DNA from: Bacillus suaedaesalsae
Lineage (GTDB): Bacteria > Bacillota > Bacilli > Bacillales > SA4
NCBI RefSeq assembly: GCF_016890225.1
Contig: NZ_JAFELM010000022.1
Location: 1 to 64,000, forward strand
Direction: 5' to 3'
DNA: 64,000 nt
The notes under the pieces were generated by a model, which was not told the origin of the DNA, ran no database searches, and worked only from the letters and a program-made list of their open reading frames with translations. Positions within the stretch are counted from its first letter, which is position 1, and the number at the start of each line of letters is the position of its first letter. Positions 44,983 through 55,112 of the stretch are shown piece by piece. The position numbers and the translations under genes are program-made.

Positions 44983-45035
44983 AAAACTAAGCAGTTCCCA
45001 AGTTCTAAGGACTCGGTAGTTGCTTAGTTTTCAAC
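44983..45035. terminator. Long hairpin with A and T flanks
   Basis: aaaactaagca (44983-44993) pairs with tgcttagtttt (45021-45031) around a 27-nt apical region. It could end transcripts from either side, including the small minus-strand gene at 45125. Confidence 0.7.
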
Positions 45036-45124
45036 AAATTAGTTTATGTCCTTCAACTTGAGGAAGTAAAAAATGAATGATAAATGATGTATTATTGTAG
45101 GAAATTTGCGGGAAAATTTTAGCC

Positions 45125-45319
45125 TTAATTAATAACTTCGGATTTAACTGGGATAAACCAAGAACCCATATTCGTAATATCTTCGTGAACATCAATATTT
45201 AATAATTGAAGTTCCTTTTTAAGCATTAAGGCTACTTCTTTTGTTTCTGCATATGCAGAATAACCGGCAATTACTTGCTGAACCTTTTCACGTACTAATT
45301 GTTTCCGATTAATAATCAC
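45125..45319 (-). CDS. Small conserved protein, 64 residues (YtzJ-like position)
   Basis: The 64-residue soluble protein starts GTG at 45319, 7 nt after AAGGAGGG, which overrides a longer in-frame reading without ribosome site. It contains LVREKVQQVIAGYSAYAETK and a basic helix (VALMLKKELQLL). It follows ytrI on the same strand after about 100 nt. B. subtilis has a small gene here (ytzJ), but the match is positional only. Confidence 0.65.
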   Translation of the reverse strand: MIINRKQLVREKVQQVIAGYSAYAETKEVALMLKKELQLLNIDVHEDITNMGSWFIPVKSEVIN

Positions 45320-45417
45320 AATCGTTCCCTCCTTAACATGCGTGATATATTGCCTCATCTTATTGTATACGCTAAGGAAGAGAATTGCTAACGATTCTGA
45401 ATAATATAATAAATTGT

Positions 45418-45942
45418 TCACAATTCCCTGGATTTATCATCTTTGAACTTCATTGATACTTGAACCTCTAACTCAGTATAAAGTAAGTAAATTCCACGTA
45501 CTTCAAGCTGGTAGTCCTTTTCGTCGATTGTAAATGTTTTATTTTCTATTGTTTTTCGAATAAGTTCCTTACTCTCGTATATCATCGATATTTCTTTTGC
45601 GATTAAATGACTTATATCCTTTCGAGCCTCTGATTCAAGCGTAAGCTCTCGTAACCCATCAAATTTATATTTTTCTGCGTTTATAAGCTTTACTTTTACT
45701 TCTTGTAGAGTTAAACCTTTTTGGTTTTCTTCATTTAGCTTTTTATAGTCCTCTTTCCATATTTCTATGTCTTCACTTAGATTTTTAATCTCCTGTGCCT
45801 GTTTCGAAATATGCTTAATTTGAGTGTCTTGGTAAACACCAAACATATAAGCAAAGGCTATCCAGCTGAAGATGGCACCAAAGACACAACCTGCAAAGAA
45901 ACGCTGCCAACTGCCTTTTTCATAATAAGGTGGAATTCTCAT
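45418..45942 (-). CDS. ytrI: Sporulation membrane protein YtrI
   Basis: The 174-residue protein begins MRIPPYYEKGSWQRFFAG, has one transmembrane helix (about 15-35), a coiled-coil segment (IKHISKQAQEIKNLSEDIEI), and a C-terminal extracytoplasmic domain. In B. subtilis the ytrHI pair is made in the mother cell and is needed for efficient sporulation. The ATG overlaps the ytrH stop (ATGA), so the two are translationally coupled. A caggaga ribosome site lies within the end of ytrH. Confidence 0.88.
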   Translation of the reverse strand: MRIPPYYEKGSWQRFFAGCVFGAIFSWIAFAYMFGVYQDTQIKHISKQAQEIKNLSEDIEIWKEDYKKLNEENQKGLTLQEVKVKLINAEKYKFDGLRELTLESEARKDISHLIAKEISMIYESKELIRKTIENKTFTIDEKDYQLEVRGIYLLYTELEVQVSMKFKDDKSREL

Positions 45943-46280
45943 ATATCTGGATTCTCCTGAGTTAACCAATAAATGATTAATGCACCTGTTTGAGCTCCTC
46001 CGGTTGCGGAGCATATAACAAAAATCTGTTTGATAATACCTCTAGTATTTGCCTGGAAAATCCCTTGTTCAAAACTATAAAAAACATCAAATGAACCACC
46101 TATAGCTGCAACGATTGCCCAAATTTTTAAGTTTCCTGCTAAACGATACATCGTAAGTAGCGGGGCATTTCCTATGAAAAACGCACCTAATCCACCTAAA
46201 ATACATCCACCAAGAATAACTCCCAGAGCAATAAAATAACTTGTGAAAAAATACTCAATAAATCCTACTTTAACACCCAT
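45939..46280 (-). CDS. ytrH: Sporulation membrane protein YtrH
   Basis: This 113-residue protein has about three membrane helices, with glycine-rich motifs ALGVILGGCILGGLGAFFIG (about 18-37), AIVAAIGGSFDVFYSFEQG (56-74) and CSATGGAQTGALIIYW near the C-terminus. It is the YtrH family, paired with YtrI. The stop codon overlaps the ytrI start by 4 nt. A candidate sigma-E promoter lies 28-55 nt upstream, fitting mother-cell expression. Confidence 0.92.
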   Translation of the reverse strand: MGVKVGFIEYFFTSYFIALGVILGGCILGGLGAFFIGNAPLLTMYRLAGNLKIWAIVAAIGGSFDVFYSFEQGIFQANTRGIIKQIFVICSATGGAQTGALIIYWLTQENPDI

Positions 46281-46307
46281 TTGTTGTCACCCTTTCTCTT
46301 ATTATCA

Positions 46308-46335
46308 ATTATATGGACAGACTTTCATAAGTATG
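46308..46335 (-). promoter_or_regulatory. Candidate sigma-E promoter of ytrHI
   Basis: On the minus strand CATACTT, a 13-nt spacer and CATATAAT match the mother-cell sigma-E pattern (KMATATT, 13-15 nt, CATAYANT) reasonably well, just upstream of ytrH. Confidence 0.5.
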
Positions 46336-46447
46336 TTTTGATTTGCGATTATTGCTTAACTATAATGAGAGATAGAAGGAAACGAACAAACAATCGGTTA
46401 AGGAAGAAGAACCATGCGTTTATCTATAGAAGGAAGGTGGGGAAAAC

Positions 46448-49400
46448 ATGGAATTTATTCACCTCCAAGTGAAGAGTGCATACAGTCTATTATCTAGTAG
46501 CTGTAAAATCGAGGAACTTGTACAAAGAGGAGCCGATTTAGGCTTTCAAGCATTAGCGATCACGGATGTTAATAATTTATACGGTGCAATTCCGTTTTAT
46601 AAAGCATGTAAAGCAAAGGGAATTAAACCGATTATCGGTTTAACGATTTCTGTCTATCAAGATGAGGAACAAAAAGTAAGTTATCCATTAGTTTTACTAG
46701 CGAGAAATAACAAAGGCTATAAAAATTTAATTAAGATTAGCAGTACAGCACTAACAATGAATCGTGATGCGATCGTAAAGAAATGGTTACGGGCCTATAG
46801 TGATGGGATTATTGCGATATCTCCAGGTATTAAAGGAGAAATTGAACAGCTCATCTTACAGGATGAACATAAAAAGGCGAAAGCAGTTGCGTTAGAATAC
46901 AAACAAATTTTCCATAATGAGTTTTACTTTTCCATTCAGAATCATGGTTTACAAGGTGAGAATACTATTAGAAATGTATTGATAGAATGGAATAAAAGTC
47001 TGGGAATTGAACTTGTGGCGACAAATGATGTTCATTACATATATAAAGAAGATGCTTTCGTTCAAGAGTGCTTGTTAGCAATCAAGAATGGAACAAAGCT
47101 ATCAGATATGACTCGAGAGAAGCTTCCAAGTGAAGAGTTTTTCTTGAAATCTAAAGAACAAATGGGAATCCAATTTAAGGGATACGAATCTGCATTACAC
47201 AACACAAAAACGATAGCAGACAAGTGTAATATTTCTATAGAGTTTGGACAAAAGTTATTACCAAAGTATCCAGTCCCAAGCACAAAGGATGCACACGTTT
47301 ATCTAGAAGAACTTTGCCATGAAGGTTTGAGGAATAGAAAACTAGAGAACACTCAGTACCTAGAGCGTCTTTCATACGAACTAACCATTATAAAGCAGAT
47401 GGGCTTTAGTGATTACTTTTTAATTGTTTGGGATTTTATGAAATATGCTCATGATCAAGGAATATTAACAGGACCTGGCCGTGGGTCTGCAGCAGGATCT
47501 CTTGTTTCCTTTGTACTTGGTATAACAAATGTCGATCCTGTTCCATCCAATTTATTATTTGAAAGATTCTTAAATCCAGAAAGAATATCAATGCCTGATA
47601 TTGATATTGATTTCCCGGACGATCGAAGAGATGAAATGATTCAGTATGTATCACAGAAATATGGTGCTATTCATGTAGCCCAAATTATTACGTTCGGTAC
47701 GTTATCTACCAAAGCAGTTCTTCGTGATGTTGGAAGAGTATTAGGAGTTTCGCCCCAAGAATCAGATGCGATTGCTAGAAAAGTTCCATCCAGACTTGGA
47801 ATTACACTATCTGAAGCCTATCAGGAATCACAAGCACTTAGAAAGCATATAGATGAATCTACTATTATTAAAAAAGTGTTTGATGTTGCGCAAAAGCTTG
47901 AAGGTCTTCCGAGACATACATCGACACATGCTGCTGGTGTGATTATTAGTGACATACCTCTTACAGACATTGTTCCAATTCAAGATGGTGGACAAGGTGT
48001 ATATTTGACACAATATTCAATGGATATATTAGAAGAAATTGGTCTTTTAAAAATGGACTTTTTAGGCTTACGTAACTTAACGATACTCAAGAGAATTTTA
48101 GAAATGATTAGTTATGAAAAAAAGCTGACGATTAATCTAGAAGATGTACCCTTAGATGATCAGAAAACATTTAGTCTTTTAAGTAAAGGTGACACGACAG
48201 GTGTTTTCCAACTAGAATCCTCTGGGATGAGAAGTGTGTTGAAACGATTAAAGCCGACACACTTTGAAGATATAGTAGCTGTGAATGCTCTGTATAGACC
48301 AGGTCCAATGGAAAATATCCCCACTTATATCGAAAATAAACAAGATCCTTCTAAGGTAACGTACCTTCATCCACACCTTGAGGAGATTTTAAAGCCAACA
48401 AACGGCGTTATTGTATATCAAGAACAAATTATGCAGATTGCGTCGAAAATGGCAGGTTTCTCTCTAGGAGAAGCAGATTTACTACGAAGAGCTGTGAGTA
48501 AAAAGAAAAAGGATGTTCTAGATTCCGAGCGTAAACACTTTGTAGATGGCTGCATTAGAAGAGGCTATAACGAAGCTGTAGCACATGAGGTATATGATTT
48601 AATCGTTCGATTTGCAAATTACGGCTTCAACAGAAGTCATGCTGTTGCTTATAGTTTAGTAGCCTATCATCTTGCCTATTTAAAGGCGAATTTTCCAATC
48701 TTTTTCATGGCAGCGCTATTAACAAGTGTGATAGGAAATGAAGACAAAGTTGCAGGGTATGTTCGAGAAACGAAGGGGAAGGGCATTGATGTACTGCCAC
48801 CTTCTATCAATAAAAGTCACTTTGCCTTTCTCGTTCAAAATGGTGCAATCAGGTTCAGCTTAGCTGCGATAAAGAATGTGGGTGCTCAAACATTGCGTAA
48901 AATTTCGGCAAGTAGGAAAGAAGGACCTTTTCAAGACCTTTTTGAGTTCTGCACAAGAACAAGCACAAATCGAAAGACACTTGAATCATTAATATTTGCT
49001 GGTTGCTTTGATGAGTTTAAAGAAGAACGTTCTACGTTAATAGCAAGTATTGATGTGGCTCTTGATTATGCAGAGCTCGTTAAGCCTGAAAGTGAAGACC
49101 AGATTGATTTTTCCTTTGATGAAGAACTCTTACTTAAGCCTCAATATATACAAGTGGAGCCACTAAAAGCAGAAGATAAGCTGAAATTTGAAAAAGAGGC
49201 AATTGGTTTTTATTTATCAAGCCACCCAACTACTGCCTATGAAAAATATTGGAGAAGCTACAAACCCATTACGATTCAGGACGGGGCTGGGAGCTATCTT
49301 AGTAAGAAGGTCCATATAGTCGCACTCATAACAAATGAAAGAACGATACGTACGAAAAAAGGAGAACAAATGTCGTTTCTCGTCATTAGTGATGAAAGTG

Positions 49401-49801
49401 GTGAAATAGAAGCAACGGTCTTTCCAAATAAACACAGAGAATATTTCAAAATTTTAAAAGCAGGTAATGTCGTTTTGTTAGAAGGGAAATTTGAAACGAG
49501 AAATAATTCTGTTCAATTTGTAGTTCAGAATGCAAAAACGATGGATGAATTGAAGGAAACGTATGTAGAACAGGTGTTATTTATTAAAATTGAGCCGAAA
49601 TACGAGAATTCAGAAACTTTGTTTACATTAAAACAGTTATTATCACAGCATCATGGTGATACTGAAGTTGTAATGTATTATGAAGAAAATCAAAAAACAA
49701 TTAAACTTCCTAAAAACTTTCATGTAACGCCTACAGAACAATGTATGAGCAAAATTCGTGACGTGATAGGGGAGAAGAATGTTGTACTAAAATCACGATA
49801 A
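46448..49801 (+). CDS. dnaE: DNA polymerase III alpha subunit DnaE
   Basis: The 1117-residue replicative polymerase is the DnaE3-type enzyme that works with PolC in Firmicutes, extending lagging-strand primers. The N-terminal PHP domain (1-210; AYSLLSSSCKIEELVQRGAD, LAITDVNNLYG) retains several but not all metal residues. The polymerase core has GPGRGSAAGSLVSF near 340 and the catalytic PDIDIDFPDDRR near 380. A helix-hairpin-helix region near 800-860 and an OB domain (KVHIVALITNERTIRTKKGE, about 950-1010) follow. Length is full. Confidence 0.97.
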   Translation: MEFIHLQVKSAYSLLSSSCKIEELVQRGADLGFQALAITDVNNLYGAIPFYKACKAKGIKPIIGLTISVYQDEEQKVSYPLVLLARNNKGYKNLIKISSTALTMNRDAIVKKWLRAYSDGIIAISPGIKGEIEQLILQDEHKKAKAVALEYKQIFHNEFYFSIQNHGLQGENTIRNVLIEWNKSLGIELVATNDVHYIYKEDAFVQECLLAIKNGTKLSDMTREKLPSEEFFLKSKEQMGIQFKGYESALHNTKTIADKCNISIEFGQKLLPKYPVPSTKDAHVYLEELCHEGLRNRKLENTQYLERLSYELTIIKQMGFSDYFLIVWDFMKYAHDQGILTGPGRGSAAGSLVSFVLGITNVDPVPSNLLFERFLNPERISMPDIDIDFPDDRRDEMIQYVSQKYGAIHVAQIITFGTLSTKAVLRDVGRVLGVSPQESDAIARKVPSRLGITLSEAYQESQALRKHIDESTIIKKVFDVAQKLEGLPRHTSTHAAGVIISDIPLTDIVPIQDGGQGVYLTQYSMDILEEIGLLKMDFLGLRNLTILKRILEMISYEKKLTINLEDVPLDDQKTFSLLSKGDTTGVFQLESSGMRSVLKRLKPTHFEDIVAVNALYRPGPMENIPTYIENKQDPSKVTYLHPHLEEILKPTNGVIVYQEQIMQIASKMAGFSLGEADLLRRAVSKKKKDVLDSERKHFVDGCIRRGYNEAVAHEVYDLIVRFANYGFNRSHAVAYSLVAYHLAYLKANFPIFFMAALLTSVIGNEDKVAGYVRETKGKGIDVLPPSINKSHFAFLVQNGAIRFSLAAIKNVGAQTLRKISASRKEGPFQDLFEFCTRTSTNRKTLESLIFAGCFDEFKEERSTLIASIDVALDYAELVKPESEDQIDFSFDEELLLKPQYIQVEPLKAEDKLKFEKEAIGFYLSSHPTTAYEKYWRSYKPITIQDGAGSYLSKKVHIVALITNERTIRTKKGEQMSFLVISDESGEIEATVFPNKHREYFKILKAGNVVLLEGKFETRNNSVQFVVQNAKTMDELKETYVEQVLFIKIEPKYENSETLFTLKQLLSQHHGDTEVVMYYEENQKTIKLPKNFHVTPTEQCMSKIRDVIGEKNVVLKSR

Positions 49802-49807
49802 AGTTCT

Positions 49808-49835
49808 TTACAACTTTTAAATTTTTGATATGATT
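49808..49835 (+). promoter_or_regulatory. Candidate sigma-A promoter of the malic enzyme operon
   Basis: TTTACA (49808-49813) and TATGAT (49830-49835) are 16 nt apart, 69 nt before the malic enzyme start. Both hexamers are one mismatch from consensus. Confidence 0.5.
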
Positions 49836-49850
49836 GTAAAATAGTTACCG

Positions 49851-49863
49851 TGGTCAGACCACT
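49851..49863. promoter_or_regulatory. Candidate FadR/GntR operator
   Basis: GTGGTCAGACCAC is a 13-bp palindrome (one central base) containing TGGTnnnACCA, the operator type of FadR-subfamily GntR regulators. It lies just downstream of the predicted -10 box, inside a wider gttacc / ggtaac pair (49845-49850 with 49872-49878). The regulator gene is the second gene of the same operon. Confidence 0.55.
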
Positions 49864-49903
49864 TTGAGACCTGGTAACAATTTTTAGGAGAGTGAACAAT
49901 AGA

Positions 49904-51145
49904 ATGTCAACATTAAAGGAAGAAGCATTACATATCCATAGAATCCATCAAGGAAAATTAGAATCACAATCTAAGATCCCAGTACGTAATGCAAAGGATT
50001 TAAGCTTAGCCTATTCTCCAGGAGTAGCAGAGCCTTGTAAAGCTATTTATGATGATAAGAATAAAGTTTACGAATATACGATGAAGGGCAACATGGTTGC
50101 GGTAGTTTCGGACGGAACTGCTGTATTAGGGCTTGGGAATATCGGACCTGAAGCTGCTCTGCCAGTAATGGAAGGAAAGGCTGTGTTGTTTAAGAGCTTT
50201 GCGGGTGTAGATGCTTTCCCAATATGTCTTAATACGACTGATATAGAGAAAATTATTGAAACTGTGAAACTCCTTGAACCAACTTTTGGTGGAGTGAACT
50301 TAGAGGATATCGCAGCACCAAATTGTTTTGTTATTGAGGAACGTCTTAAAAAAGAAACAAACATTCCAATCTTCCATGATGATCAACATGGAACTGCTAT
50401 TGTAACCGTTGCAGGTCTAGTGAACGCATTAAAATTGGTTGGGAAATCAATGTCTGAAATTAAAGTTGTTGCCAATGGTGCGGGAGCAGCCGGGATTGCC
50501 ATTATAAAACTTTTATATCGTTATGGCGTTAGAGATATTATTATGTGTGATTCAAAAGGCTCCATCTATGAAGGCCGTACTTTTGGTATGAATAGTGTGA
50601 AGGAAGAAGTCGCTTCCTATACAAATCGTGAGAAAATTGAAGGATCACTAGTTGATGTAATGAAAGGTGCAGATGTGTTCATTGGTGTATCAGTTGAGGG
50701 TGCATTAACGAAGGAAATGATTAAAGAAATGAACCCTGATCCTATAATATTTGCAATGGCAAATCCGAATCCTGAAATCATGCCAGTGGATGCGAAGGAA
50801 GCAGGAGCAAAAGTTATTGGTACAGGTAGATCTGATTTCCCTAATCAGGTGAACAACGTACTAGCTTTCCCGGGTATATTCAGAGGTGCTTTAGACGTTA
50901 GGGCGACACACATTAATGAACAGATGAAAATTGCAGCGGTTGAAGCAATTGCTAGTCTAATTACTGAAAATGAACTTACTGCTGACTATGTAATTCCAGC
51001 TCCATTTGATCCACGTGTTGCACCAGCAGTTGCTGCAGCAGTTGCAAAAGCAGCAATGGAAACAGGGGTAGCGAGAATTCAAATGGATCCAGAAGTAGTT
51101 GCTCAAAAAACAAGGGATCTGGCTATTATCGGAAAAGGCGAGTGA
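49904..51145 (+). CDS. Malic enzyme, NAD(P)-dependent (YtsJ-like)
   Basis: The enzyme converts malate to pyruvate and CO2, supplying NADPH or NADH. The 413-residue protein has the short bacterial malic-enzyme form: LAYSPGVAEPCKAI near 29-42 with the catalytic tyrosine, IPIFHDDQHGTAIV near 149-162 (metal aspartates), and a Rossmann region VVANGAGAAGIAIIKLL near 186-202. GRSDFPNQVNN follows. ATG at 49904 is chosen although aggag is 12 nt upstream; a GTG at 49892 abuts that site. Location before accDA suggests a role in supplying reducing power for lipid synthesis. Confidence 0.92.
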   Translation: MSTLKEEALHIHRIHQGKLESQSKIPVRNAKDLSLAYSPGVAEPCKAIYDDKNKVYEYTMKGNMVAVVSDGTAVLGLGNIGPEAALPVMEGKAVLFKSFAGVDAFPICLNTTDIEKIIETVKLLEPTFGGVNLEDIAAPNCFVIEERLKKETNIPIFHDDQHGTAIVTVAGLVNALKLVGKSMSEIKVVANGAGAAGIAIIKLLYRYGVRDIIMCDSKGSIYEGRTFGMNSVKEEVASYTNREKIEGSLVDVMKGADVFIGVSVEGALTKEMIKEMNPDPIIFAMANPNPEIMPVDAKEAGAKVIGTGRSDFPNQVNNVLAFPGIFRGALDVRATHINEQMKIAAVEAIASLITENELTADYVIPAPFDPRVAPAVAAAVAKAAMETGVARIQMDPEVVAQKTRDLAIIGKGE

Positions 51146-51762
51146 ATAACGTGGTGAATGAACCACAATCTAAGGTATATATTGAGACCATAAAACAAAT
51201 ACAAAATATTATCGCAAATGATCAATTAACAACTGGTGATAAAATACCATCTGAACGCGAACTTGCTGATCGGTTAAATTTTGGACGGTCATCTGTAAGA
51301 GAGGCTTTGAGAGCACTTGAACTTTTAGGATTAATTGAAACAAGAAGAGGAGAGGGGACCTTCGTAAAAGATTTCGGAGGTCACCATCTTGTTGAATTAA
51401 TCGGTGGCTTTATTCTTCAAACTGGAAGAGCGAAGGACGATTTAGTTGAGACGAAAAGAGTCATTGAAGAACAGGCAATTACTTTAGCAATGGCAAGAAT
51501 CACAACTGAACATATAAAGAAACTTAGAATTTTAATAGAGTGTGCTCCTGAACATTGTGATAAGGAGTTTATGAAAAGTATTTTTCTAGCAACTAACAAT
51601 CGCCTTTTATTAAAGATATGGCTGCTATTATCTGAGTACTATATTGCATCATTGCCATTAGAGAATAAACTGGATCTTGAAATATATGAAAATTTACTTT
51701 CTGCATTTGAAGAAAAGAATTTAAATCTAGCATTCCAACAAATACAGAAAATGTACGAATGA
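51142..51762 (+). CDS. FadR-subfamily GntR transcription regulator
   Basis: The 206-residue regulator has a winged HTH (about 10-75; KIPSERELADRLNFGRSSVR, ALELLGLIETRRGEGTFV) and a FadR-like all-helical C-terminal domain, slightly shorter than the usual 230-250. Its GTG start overlaps the malic enzyme stop (GTGA); GTG at 51151 or 51154 are alternatives. A TGGTnnnACCA operator in front of the operon suggests it represses its own operon and senses a metabolite linked to malate or fatty-acid synthesis. It differs from B. subtilis, where I recall no such gene here. Confidence 0.85.
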   Translation: MNNVVNEPQSKVYIETIKQIQNIIANDQLTTGDKIPSERELADRLNFGRSSVREALRALELLGLIETRRGEGTFVKDFGGHHLVELIGGFILQTGRAKDDLVETKRVIEEQAITLAMARITTEHIKKLRILIECAPEHCDKEFMKSIFLATNNRLLLKIWLLLSEYYIASLPLENKLDLEIYENLLSAFEEKNLNLAFQQIQKMYE

Positions 51763-51901
51763 ATTATTTGTCGAATTACAAACGACAAATTTTTACACCA
51801 TCTTCCTGACATTTTAAGTAAAGTGTATAGGACAACAATTATATGAATGATTGAATACATCTAAGAAGAAGCTTTCCATCATGGATAAGGGAGGTTTAAT
51901 T

Positions 51902-52765
51902 TTGTTAAAAGATTTATTTACAAAAAAGAAGAAGTACGCAACGATACCTTCTGAACAAAGTAAACAAGATGTACCAGAAGGAATTATGTCAAAGTGTCCA
52001 AAATGTAAGAAAATCATGTATACAAAAGAGTTAGTAAAGAACATTCGAGTATGCTTGAACTGTAGCTACCATTATCCGATGACTGCGTTTGAGAGAATCG
52101 ATAGCTTATTAGATGAAGGTACATTCCAGGAATATGATAGACAAATGATCTCCGAAAACCCATTAGGTTTCCCTGATTATCTAGAGAAGCTAGAGAAGGA
52201 CAGAAAGAAAACGGGCTTAAACGAAGCTGTTCTGACAGGTGAAGGAGAAATTGATGGAAATAAAATTGTAATTGCCGTGATGGATGCTTCTTTCCGTATG
52301 GCTAGTATGGGTTCAGCTGTAGGAGAAAAGATTACTAGAGCTATCGAACATGCAATGGAATTACGTGTTCCTTTTATTGTTTTTACAGCATCAGGTGGTG
52401 CTAGGATGCAAGAAGGTGTATTAAGTTTAATGCAAATGGCAAAAATCAGTGCAGTGTTAAAAAGATTTAGTGATGAAGGACTTCTATATATTTCAGTGAT
52501 GACACATCCGACAACTGGTGGAGTTACAGCTAGTTTCGCATCCGTTGGGGATTACAACTTTGCTGAACCAGGAGCATTAATCGGTTTTGCAGGTAGAAGA
52601 ATTATTGAGCAAACAATTCGTGAAGATTTACCGGAGGACTTCCAAACTGCTGAATTTTTATTAAAACACGGTCAGCTAGATGCAGTAGTCAGTCGTTTAG
52701 AAATGAGAGAAGTACTAAGTAATATTGTAGCTATTCACGGGCTGGGAGGGAAACTAGAATGCTAG
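51902..52765 (+). CDS. accD: Acetyl-CoA carboxylase carboxyltransferase subunit beta, AccD
   Basis: AccD with AccA transfers the carboxyl group from biotin to acetyl-CoA, giving malonyl-CoA for fatty acids. The 287-residue protein has the N-terminal zinc ribbon (C32, C35, C51, C54 in KCPKCKK and VCLNC) and the crotonase-fold region with [20 protein letters not shown] near 160-180 and [14 protein letters not shown] near 200. The start is TTG at 51902, 9 nt after AAGGGAGG. It overlaps accA by 7 nt. Confidence 0.96.
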   Translation: MLKDLFTKKKKYATIPSEQSKQDVPEGIMSKCPKCKKIMYTKELVKNIRVCLNCSYHYPMTAFERIDSLLDEGTFQEYDRQMISENPLGFPDYLEKLEKDRKKTGLNEAVLTGEGEIDGNKIVIAVMDASFRMASMGSAVGEKITRAIEHAMELRVPFIVFTASGGARMQEGVLSLMQMAKISAVLKRFSDEGLLYISVMTHPTTGGVTASFASVGDYNFAEPGALIGFAGRRIIEQTIREDLPEDFQTAEFLLKHGQLDAVVSRLEMREVLSNIVAIHGLGGKLEC

Positions 52766-53736
52766 GAGAATTAGAATTTGAGCGTCCAGTTAACCAATTA
52801 AAATCCAAAATTGCAGAGCTTCGTGAGTTTACAAAAAATGCAGATGTTGATTTATCTAGTGAAATTGAAAAATTAGAAAAGCGATTAGAAAAACTAGAAA
52901 ATGAAATATACAGCAACCTAGGCCCGTGGGATCGAGTTCAAATTGCGAGACATCCTGAACGCCCGACAACTCTTGATTATATTAAGTATTTATTTACGAA
53001 CTTCTTTGAGTGTCACGGTGATCGTTACTATGGGGATGATGAAGCAATTGTATCAGGTATTGCTAAATACCATGGATTACCTGTTACAGTTATTGGGCAT
53101 CAACGTGGTCGAGATACAAAGGAGAATCTTCGTCGTAACTTCGGAATGCCACACCCTGAAGGATATCGTAAGGCATTACGTTTAATGAAGCAGGCAGAGA
53201 AATTCAATCGCCCTATTATTTGTTTCCTTGATACGAAAGGTGCTTTTCCAGGAAAAACAGCTGAAGAAAGAGGGCAAGGAGAGGCTATCGCAAAAAACTT
53301 ATTTGAGATGGCTGGCTTAACTGTGCCAGTTATTTGTATCGTTATCGGTGAAGGCGCAAGTGGAGGGGCACTGGCAATAGGACTTGGAAATCATGTCCTT
53401 ATGCTTGAGAACTCGTGGTATTCAGTTATCTCTCCAGAGGGAGCGGCAGCTTTATTATGGAAAGATGCAGGACTAGCAAAAAAAGCAGCTGATACGATGA
53501 AAATTACTGCACCTGACTTAAAGGAATTAGGCGTTATCGATGATATTATTCCTGAAGTAAGAGGTGGAGCACATCGAGACCTTGTTGAACAAACAAATTT
53601 AGTCGATCAATTTTTACTTCAATCTTTAAAAGAACTAATGGAATATGACAAAAAACAACTAGTAGAACACCGATATGAAAAATACAAAAAAATCGGAAAA
53701 TTTACCTTTGAAAACGATACCATTGGCTTGAAATAA
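52759..53736 (+). CDS. accA: Acetyl-CoA carboxylase carboxyltransferase subunit alpha, AccA
   Basis: The alpha subunit partners AccD in the carboxyltransferase. The 325-residue protein has an N-terminal coiled coil (about 30-55, [16 protein letters not shown]), [13 protein letters not shown] near 66-78, and the acyl-CoA-binding [20 protein letters not shown] near 160-179 and [15 protein letters not shown] near 200-214. Its ATG lies inside the end of accD (translational coupling). A strong terminator closes the operon. Confidence 0.97.
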   Translation: MLGELEFERPVNQLKSKIAELREFTKNADVDLSSEIEKLEKRLEKLENEIYSNLGPWDRVQIARHPERPTTLDYIKYLFTNFFECHGDRYYGDDEAIVSGIAKYHGLPVTVIGHQRGRDTKENLRRNFGMPHPEGYRKALRLMKQAEKFNRPIICFLDTKGAFPGKTAEERGQGEAIAKNLFEMAGLTVPVICIVIGEGASGGALAIGLGNHVLMLENSWYSVISPEGAAALLWKDAGLAKKAADTMKITAPDLKELGVIDDIIPEVRGGAHRDLVEQTNLVDQFLLQSLKELMEYDKKQLVEHRYEKYKKIGKFTFENDTIGLK

Positions 53737-53738
53737 GG

Positions 53739-53776
53739 AAACGTGCACCTCTAATCCCTTGGGAGGTGCACGTTTT
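53739..53776 (+). terminator. Terminator of the accDA operon
   Basis: A 13-bp stem (aaacgtgcacctc with gaggtgcacgttt) is followed by TTTT. Confidence 0.92.
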
Positions 53777-53935
53777 CGCTATTTTTGTCTATTGTTTTCA
53801 CTATTTTTACGTGTTATTTTAGTTACGGTGGAATGAAAGATATAACCAATTTCACATACTATACATAATGTCTAGGATAGATTTTTCACAAAACATTTAT
53901 AAAACATATCAAAATAGCGAATGAATAAGTGATGA

Positions 53936-54903
<968 letters not shown>

Positions 54904-54904
<1 letters not shown>

Positions 54905-55063
54905 GCTCTTTTCGTAAACTTTGCTGCTATTAAATCAAATTTCGTGTATCTTTAATAGGTCAATACAATTGAAATATTCTTTTCATTGACGAAAAGGTGC
55001 CCCGAATCCTTAATCTTTACGTGTTTCTCGAATTCGAAAATCACAATCTATGCGAAAATAGCC
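54904..55063. repeat. Inverted-end element of about 160 bp, copy 3 (between pfkA and pyk)
   Basis: Ends ggctcttttcg (54904-54914) and cgaaaatagcc (55053-55063) are inverted copies with one mismatch. An internal hairpin pairs cttttc with gaaaag near 54980-55000. The same ends occur at 21817-21973 and 44758-44971. No coding capacity; it resembles a miniature inverted-repeat element. Confidence 0.55.
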
Positions 55064-55112
55064 ACAATTTTAGATATATAAGTAATAACAATAGGTAAAG
55101 GGAAGTGTAAAC

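Noticed and set aside
49845-49878. Terminator or riboswitch before the malic enzyme gene
   Set aside because: No U-run follows and the symmetry is centred on TGGTnnnACCA, so an operator is the simpler reading.
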